Below the pieces are notes generated by a model. It saw only the letters and a program-made list of their open reading frames with translations, ran no database searches and was not told the origin of the DNA. Below are positions 58,430 to 64,000 of a stretch of 64,000 bases of DNA, piece after piece (the first letter of the stretch is position 1; every line of letters starts with the position of its first letter). The stretch lies in the NCBI GenBank assembly GCA_022316685.1, contig JAKJHU010001527.1, positions 1 through 64,000 of the forward strand, written 5' to 3'. The stretch comes from Progne subis subis. Lineage: Eukaryota; Chordata; Aves; Passeriformes; Hirundinidae. A program made the position numbers and the translations under genes.

Positions 58430-59800
58430 TTTTTAAATACAAAATATTTGTAGTTACCATGTAAGAATTAAAAGAAAAAAAAAAAAAAAAAATAAACAGT
58501 CCTGAAATGCAGACCTCTGCTTTTACAACTGTTCTATTTCTAGTAAATACAATATTCTTTGATATTCCAGAATTAATGTACAGAGTTTTTAATCTCAGCA
58601 TGGCAGGGCTTTATTTTGTGGAATTAATAGGCACGTGCTGGAATATGAGAACCCTCTTCTGAGGGAGGTTAGAACATGTGGTGAAGCTGCAAATAGATGC
58701 TCAAAATCAAAATGAGAATTATGAAATATGTGTAAATACAACAAAAAGTTTAGTATTTTTAATTATACACTTTCCTGGAGGAGTAAACAACTGAAGATTC
58801 GTGGCACAGGAACTAGACTCCTGAATGCTCTAAAAATCATCTGGAATCAGATAATACAGCCTTGTTTCTATCTCAAAAGTTCTTATTTCTCTCTTGTATG
58901 CAGGAGAAATGACTCAATTGAAAGACAACAGCCCTTTGCTTCAATCAACAGGTATCTGAAGCTTGAATTTGTAATGCAGACAACAATCTCTGCTTATTCT
59001 CCTTCTAGACTAAATTAAGCTCTACTCTGAAAAACAGCTGGAAATTGCTTTGTGGGCTCCTCTGCTCCTCTTCCAGGGATCTCTTGTCCAAAGGCACTCC
59101 CATGTGTATAAATCAGCTTTATCTCAATCTGTCACCCCTTCACAAACTGCTCAGACTGCAAAAGTGGTGTGAATTTCTTCCTGGCATAATCAAGTAATCA
59201 ATCAAAGAATCAATAATGAGCTTTCAGTCAGGACTGCAGGTCGGACATGAGCAGCACAGACCTTTGTTTTTCCTCTCAGGCTCCTCCTGTCTGTGCAGGA
59301 GTCACACCTGAGCTGCTGAAGTGAAACCCTGCCTAAATATCTGCCTGGGAATGGAGCTCTTGGAATCAGATTCCTGGTTGCAATTGTTTTGGGGTTTTTT
59401 TGTGAGGGGGAAAGCATTGCACTAAAGAATCACTCCTGCAAAACCAGAAATGTAATACATACATCTGTGGATTAGATGTTCAATCTAACATAGGAATAGG
59501 AATATTGCCTCTCTGGGCATTTTCCCCCAGGAAAGGTGTCTTTTTTAATCTCCTGAGATTTCTGACACAGGGCCAGGAGAGCCCACAGACAAGCCACATC
59601 TTTCAGATATTACCAGCTTCCATCCAAAACTGAAGTCAAATACCTTTTACAGGACAAAAAAAAAGGTTATTTCTCTTGCTTGAAGCATTAGTTGGCAGTG
59701 CCAGGGTACGACTAACCAGGCTTGGTGGCCCTCACCAGCCTCTCCAGGAACCCCTGCACTTTGCTCATGGGTCCAGGAGCTTTATGGTCAGGAAAACACA
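58430..59800. other. Putative SH3BGR intron
   Basis: No exon recognised. Poly-T on the minus strand (A run near 58,473-58,491) precedes exon B. Confidence 0.4.
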
Positions 59801-59802
59801 TC

Positions 59803-60112
59803 CTGGGAGGAGCAGATGAGGGAGCTGGGAAAGGAGCTCAGCCTCAAGAAAAGGAGGCTCAGATGGGACCTTGTGGCTCTGCACAAGTCCCTGACAGGAG
59901 GGGCAGGGAAAGGAGAAGAGGAAATGGCCTCAAATTGCACCAGGGCAGGCTCAGGGTGGAGATTGGAACAGAAAATTTCCCTGGCAGAGTGCTCAGGCCT
60001 TGGGCTGAGCTGCCCAGGGAGGTTTGCAGTCACTGTCTGTGGGAGTGCTCAGGAGGAGTCTGGATGTGGCCCCTGGGGTGATGCTGGTGGCACTGGGGTG
60101 GCACTGGAGGAT
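59803..60112 (+). repeat. CR1 LINE 3' fragment
   Basis: Sense CR1: AGCCTCAAGAAAAGGAGGCT, GTCCCTGACAGGAGGGGC, AGCTGCCCAGGGAGGTTTGC. Lacks the final ATTCT repeats. Confidence 0.9.
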
Positions 60113-60301
60113 CCCGAAGGTTTGGGCAAAGCAGAAAAGTGTTTGAGGGTTTGCACCTGGGTCTTACAAATTCTCATGAGGGAAATCATTTCCTTTATGG
60201 GCAGAACGGCCCAAATTGTCAGAAGGAGTCTGAAAATGCAATCACGGCATGGTGTCAGTGATTATCAAAGATAGACTGGTCATGGGAGTCCTTAGCAAAT
60301 T

Positions 60302-60592
60302 TTATTGAAGACTCCGTGACAGACAATTTCTCTTCCATTTACAGCTTTTTATGATTAAAGGCCCATCTTTATTCCCAGTCAATAACACCACAATAGGACC
60401 AATCATTATCTCTAGCAGAATATGACTGTGGTGCATTACTTCCATGAATAAGAATTTTCCAGCTTTTGACTGAAGCAAAGGGACTGAAAGGGAATTAAAT
60501 ACACACAAACCAAAGATGATAAGAAAATATCCAGGTATACTATACCCCTGTTGCTGCATGTTCTTCCTTGCCTCCCTGCAGAAGAGGTACAA
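60302..60592 (-). other. Hydrophobic frame behind a strong acceptor; possible env leader remnant
   Basis: An open minus-strand stretch of about 96 codons. Near its start is a strong acceptor (TTTTGTACCTCTTCTGCAG|G), then EARKNMQQQGYSIPGYFLII and a hydrophobic segment FGLCVFNSLSVPLL. A spliced leader with signal peptide is how retroviral env begins, but no downstream env motif (such as CWxC) is readable and stops follow after about 60,300. It could also be an unused exon-like stretch in the putative SH3BGR intron. Confidence 0.22.
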
Positions 60593-60599
60593 AAGAAAA

Positions 60600-63500
60600 T
60601 GTTAAAAAGATAAATTAAAGAAAGAATGTCAGAAATCAGAGAGGGAAAACACAGCAGAAGTTAAACACTGAATTTAGGAAAACTGTGTGGAATTTGCTGG
60701 ATTCATTTGGATATAATGTTCTCCAAATTAACTCACAAAACACATTCAAGCTTAACTTTTATGCTGGAAAAGGACTATAAGATTACTAAATTGAACTCCC
60801 TTTTCCCCGGTTACTACCAATCAAAACTGTTTCATTGGCAAGCAAAGATTTGGAGCTGGGTTTTGTTTGCTTGTTCAGGTGGAATTTTTGTTGTTGGTTT
60901 TTTGGGGTTTTTTTTTGTAACATGCTGGTCTACAAAATGAAAGTATAATCAGAATTATAGAGTTTTATCTATGCTATATATCATCATTCAGAATCTGGCT
61001 TGTGATTCTGTTAAGTGTTGTAGGCTGCAACAGATGCCTTGGCTCAACAGGGAATAAAAAAATAATGCAAGCTGGTTTTAGACTGTAGATTGAGCAGACG
61101 TGATGAGAGAGATAAAATAGGAAAAAAAAAAAAAAAAAAGGAATATACAAAATGAATAGAATTTAATGTTAGATCCTAAGCTGGCTATTGGTGGAAAGCT
61201 AATCCTACACAAAATCCCAGAAACAAGAGGCAAATGTCACAGTGCCCCACAGAAGGCAGAGGGGTTGTTTTGAGCTCTCATGGACTGAGTTAAGGGAGTG
61301 AGTTGCAGTGCCAGGGTTTAAATATGGCCTGGGGAATTTCTGAGGCAGGATACAGACTTGCATCGTAATATGATTTTTGAACAAGTTTTTTAAATAATTT
61401 TGCCCTGAAGGGAGCCTAATCTCTACTGAAAACTGATTTAACTGGGACAACACTTAAAAAATATTCCTGACCTCCAAGCTTAAATCTGAAGTCAAAACCA
61501 GAGGGTGAAGCTACAGAAAATTTATCACCAGCACATGGAGTGACCAGCAGGGTCCACATCAGCTGGAGCTCAGCCTTCTCTTGAAGACCCCCAAAACCAA
61601 AGGGACAGACAAAGAATGGGAGGCACTACATCCATGTAGACAGAAAGCTGGAGCTTCTGGATTTCTGCATCTCCCAGGAAGAGCAGCAGAAGCTGGAGAG
61701 AGCTGCAGCCTCCACATTGAACATCCCCTGCTACTGAGCACTGGAGGAATCTCCTGAAACCTGGCCCCTCCCTGCAGCCCCAGCGCTGAGACAGCCCCAG
61801 CTGGTTCCGTTTTCTGTCCTGTGCTCACTGGCAAAGGCTGAGGGAACTCAACCTCCCCAAAACTCTTCCAGAATTTTTCCACAGTGCTGACATTTCTCCT
61901 GCGAGGTCACTGGAGCAAAGCTGGCTTGGTTACACCCCGCAAATGGGAGTCATTTTTGAGATGGTTTGAAGCAGTGCTAAATAAGGCCAAAATCCCAGTA
62001 CCAAATTCCCACTGACATACTAATTCAGCCATAGAACATAAAACTGCCATCTTTCACGTTTTTGTGTTGAAAACACCTCCATCCTTTAGGACTTAACATC
62101 CAGTGGAGATAACTCTGATGGCAATCTGGCACCCTCTGAGCGTATTTACTTGCATAAAACCCTGCTCAGGTAAGGAAAATGGCATTTTTACTTCCTTTTA
62201 TAAGCATCAAACGAGATACAGAGACAAAAGGTGGAATTCATCTCACTGCAGCTGCCTCAGAGTTGCTCTTCTCATCTAACCCCTTCCTCTGTGTGCTGTG
62301 TGCAGTGAGTGAGTGAGAACAGCAGAATTCCTACAGGACGATTCATGCCATCCCAACTGAAGTGATAATTGGGATGAACTATAGCAAGGCCAAGGCGGGC
62401 AGATGCCACTGGCACTGAAGCGATTTGTCCTGGGTGACACGGGAAGAGGGTGCTGGAACAGGGCAAAAAGTATTTTCTGTGCTCTCTCCTCTGCTTCTAC
62501 CCTCCCTGAAAAAAAACTGCACAGAAACCTGTTTTTCACTTTTTAGCTCCAAACCTTTCTGTGAGAAGTGGAGCAAGGTGTTGGCTGTATGGGAGTGGTA
62601 CTGCATGATGTCAGCGCAAAGCCTCTCCTACACAGCTGCCTGACACATTTGCAGACAAATTCCAGCGTTCTGCCCTCATTTGAGAAAAATTAAAGCAGAA
62701 TGCCAGCCACAAGGGCAAGGCACCCAAGCCAGGCAGCAGTTTTGGCTCCTCTTATAAGCCAAAAAAAAAAAAACCCAAGGAGTTTGATGGCACTCACCTG
62801 CTGTTGAAATTCATAGCGACACGAAAAGTGCTTGGATATAGCTTTCCTTACGGAGGAATTTAGTTCCCACTGAGGACTGTCTCTCCTCATCACTGTTTTG
62901 AAATGATGAGAGGGACTTCCCAGTGGCTGAGATGTGCATGAGGGTGTGTAAAAAGGGCTCTTCCAGCCTAACAGTGGCCGGATCAGTCAGTATTAAAAAG
63001 GGCAATGAGGGAAAGAGGTGTTTCCTCTGGAAAATATTGCAGCTAGTTTAAAAAAAAAAAAAAAAAACAAAAAAACCCCAAACTCCATTTGTTCTGATGT
63101 TAAAAGTAAGAGATGATGCATTTGTGTTGGATATTCCCCAGGGATCTACAAACACAGAAGAACCTGACGAGTGTGAGTGCTTGATGCAGCAGCAAGCCTG
63201 ACTCCCTGGGAAGAGTCAGCATCCAAATAAACCCATCCTTAAACCTGAGCTGCAGTTTGAGATCTGTAATACCAGAGCAGGAGCAGACAGAAGGGAAAAC
63301 ATTGGCCTCCACTTCTGCACTGCCCAGGGGATTCTGCAAGCCCTGGAGAAGTCACTGCCAGATCTGCAGCAAACATTTACAACCAGATTTATGAGCACTG
63401 CACGTGCTGGCTGTTGAATGAAGTAATTTTTTATTTTTTTTTTTCACACAGGAAGGGCTCAGATATCTAGTCCTAAATTATCCTCCATAACTAGACTCTG

Positions 63501-63760
63501 GTTCCCAATGACCACCAAGATAAAATAAAAAGTCTTGTGGCAACAAGTGGCAAAAGGCAAGCTGCTGTTATTCAAGAATTGGGACAAAGCTCCTTGGAGG
63601 TTTATCCAGGTTTTATATCATCCTGTTATCACAGAAAATGCATCCAAAAGACACTCTGCAATCAGCCACCCTGGGGCACACCAGGAGGGCTTGTGAGTTT
63701 TTGTTTCATGTGCTTAGCACAGGTAAAATCCTCAGATCACAAAGAGAAAGGGAAAAAAAT
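60600..63760. other. Putative SH3BGR intron
   Basis: No confirmed exon. A runs at 61,122-61,139, 62,761-62,773 and 63,050-63,067. An exon-like segment at 62,798-62,892 is discussed under findings. Confidence 0.45.
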
Positions 63761-63762
63761 AC

Positions 63763-63939
63763 CTGTTGACCTTCTGGTGCTGTCTGGTCAGACTGAGCCT
63801 CTTCAGTAGCCCCTTCACCTGCCTTGTCTTCTGTGTGTGCCTCAGTTTCATTCGTGCCATCACATTGTTCATCCTTGGAATCAGATTTATCTTCTGTGGC
63901 TTCTGACTTCTCCTCTGTGGCATCAGACTTTTCAGTCTC
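63763..63939 (-). CDS. SH3BGR: Glu/Lys/Thr/Ser-rich exon, probable SH3BGR C-terminal tail (59 codons)
   Basis: A 177-bp symmetric phase-0 exon on the minus strand between CCCCTTTGCTGCCAG|GAG and CAACAG|GTATTT. The frame starts ETEKSDATEEKSEATEDKSD and ends QTAPEGQQ. It is strongly acidic (repeated E-A-T-E/D and K-S-D blocks), with one cysteine and no hydrophobic core, so a disordered tail. In human, SH3BGR is the gene upstream of B3GALT5 on the same strand and has a Glu-rich tail after a thioredoxin-like domain; both points fit. The thioredoxin-like exons are not in the window, so identity depends on synteny and composition. HMGN1, a nearby acidic-tailed gene, fits less well: its neighbour position, strand and C-terminal sequence differ. 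Confidence 0.6.
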
Positions 63940-64000
63940 CTGGCAGCAAAGGGGAAGTCGTGGTAAGCTTCATAACAATAATCAACAATTCATTTCTGTA

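Noticed and set aside
63763..63939. HMGN1 C-terminal exon
   Set aside because: Acidic and Lys-containing, but it lacks the HMGN tail sequence. SH3BGR is the expected co-oriented neighbour of B3GALT5.

Overview
The window reads as vertebrate nuclear DNA, and specifically as bird DNA. It carries roughly two dozen CR1 (chicken repeat 1) LINE fragments with the typical 3' end (runs of ATTCTATGATTCT-like sequence), solo LTRs, decayed endogenous retrovirus pieces, long purine/pyrimidine microsatellites and few small exons. Bacterial features such as operons and Shine-Dalgarno sites are absent. The CR1/LTR mix fits a bird, possibly a passerine; the exact clade is inference.

All recognisable host genes lie on the minus strand, in the order known from human 21q22 (SH3BGR, B3GALT5, IGSF5, all co-oriented). 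At 2.5-9.2 kb are three IGSF5 exons: a signal-peptide exon and two Ig-domain exons. The second Ig exon has what looks like a one-base frameshift near its 3' end. At 25.3-26.25 kb is the intact single coding exon of B3GALT5 (317 aa), preceded by a strong 3' splice site as expected for a gene with non-coding 5' exons. At 57.3-63.9 kb are exons of a Glu/Lys/Thr-rich tail, best explained as the 3' end of SH3BGR. Two alternative terminal exons and a poly(A) signal follow.

Region by region: 0-9 kb IGSF5 exons and introns; 10.9-11.8 kb CpG-rich island running into a 65-bp duplication and a 49-bp minisatellite (11.8-12.75 kb); 13-25 kb CR1 copies, a solo LTR (21.96-22.63 kb) and a GAAA array; 25-26 kb B3GALT5; 29.9-31.5 kb gammaretrovirus-like pro/pol remnants (minus strand, broken); 31.9-32.6 kb an AT-rich degenerate repeat and a 49-base T run; 37.7-38.6 kb a second CpG-rich island; 39-43 kb a CR1 cluster; 43.4-45.65 kb a purine-rich tract split by a second solo LTR and containing 71 perfect GAAAG units; 47-53 kb more CR1; 54.87-55.35 kb a retroviral-type LTR candidate; 56.4-64 kb the 3' part of the putative SH3BGR.

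IGSF5 is an Ig-family adhesion protein, B3GALT5 a Golgi beta-1,3-galactosyltransferase and SH3BGR a small acidic-tailed protein. They are neighbours by ancestry and no shared pathway is evident. I found no new multi-gene system. The most unusual signals are the IGSF5 frameshift, a minisatellite that repeats a consensus 5' splice site, the pure 355-bp pentanucleotide array, and a pair of near-identical inverted CR1 copies flanking B3GALT5.
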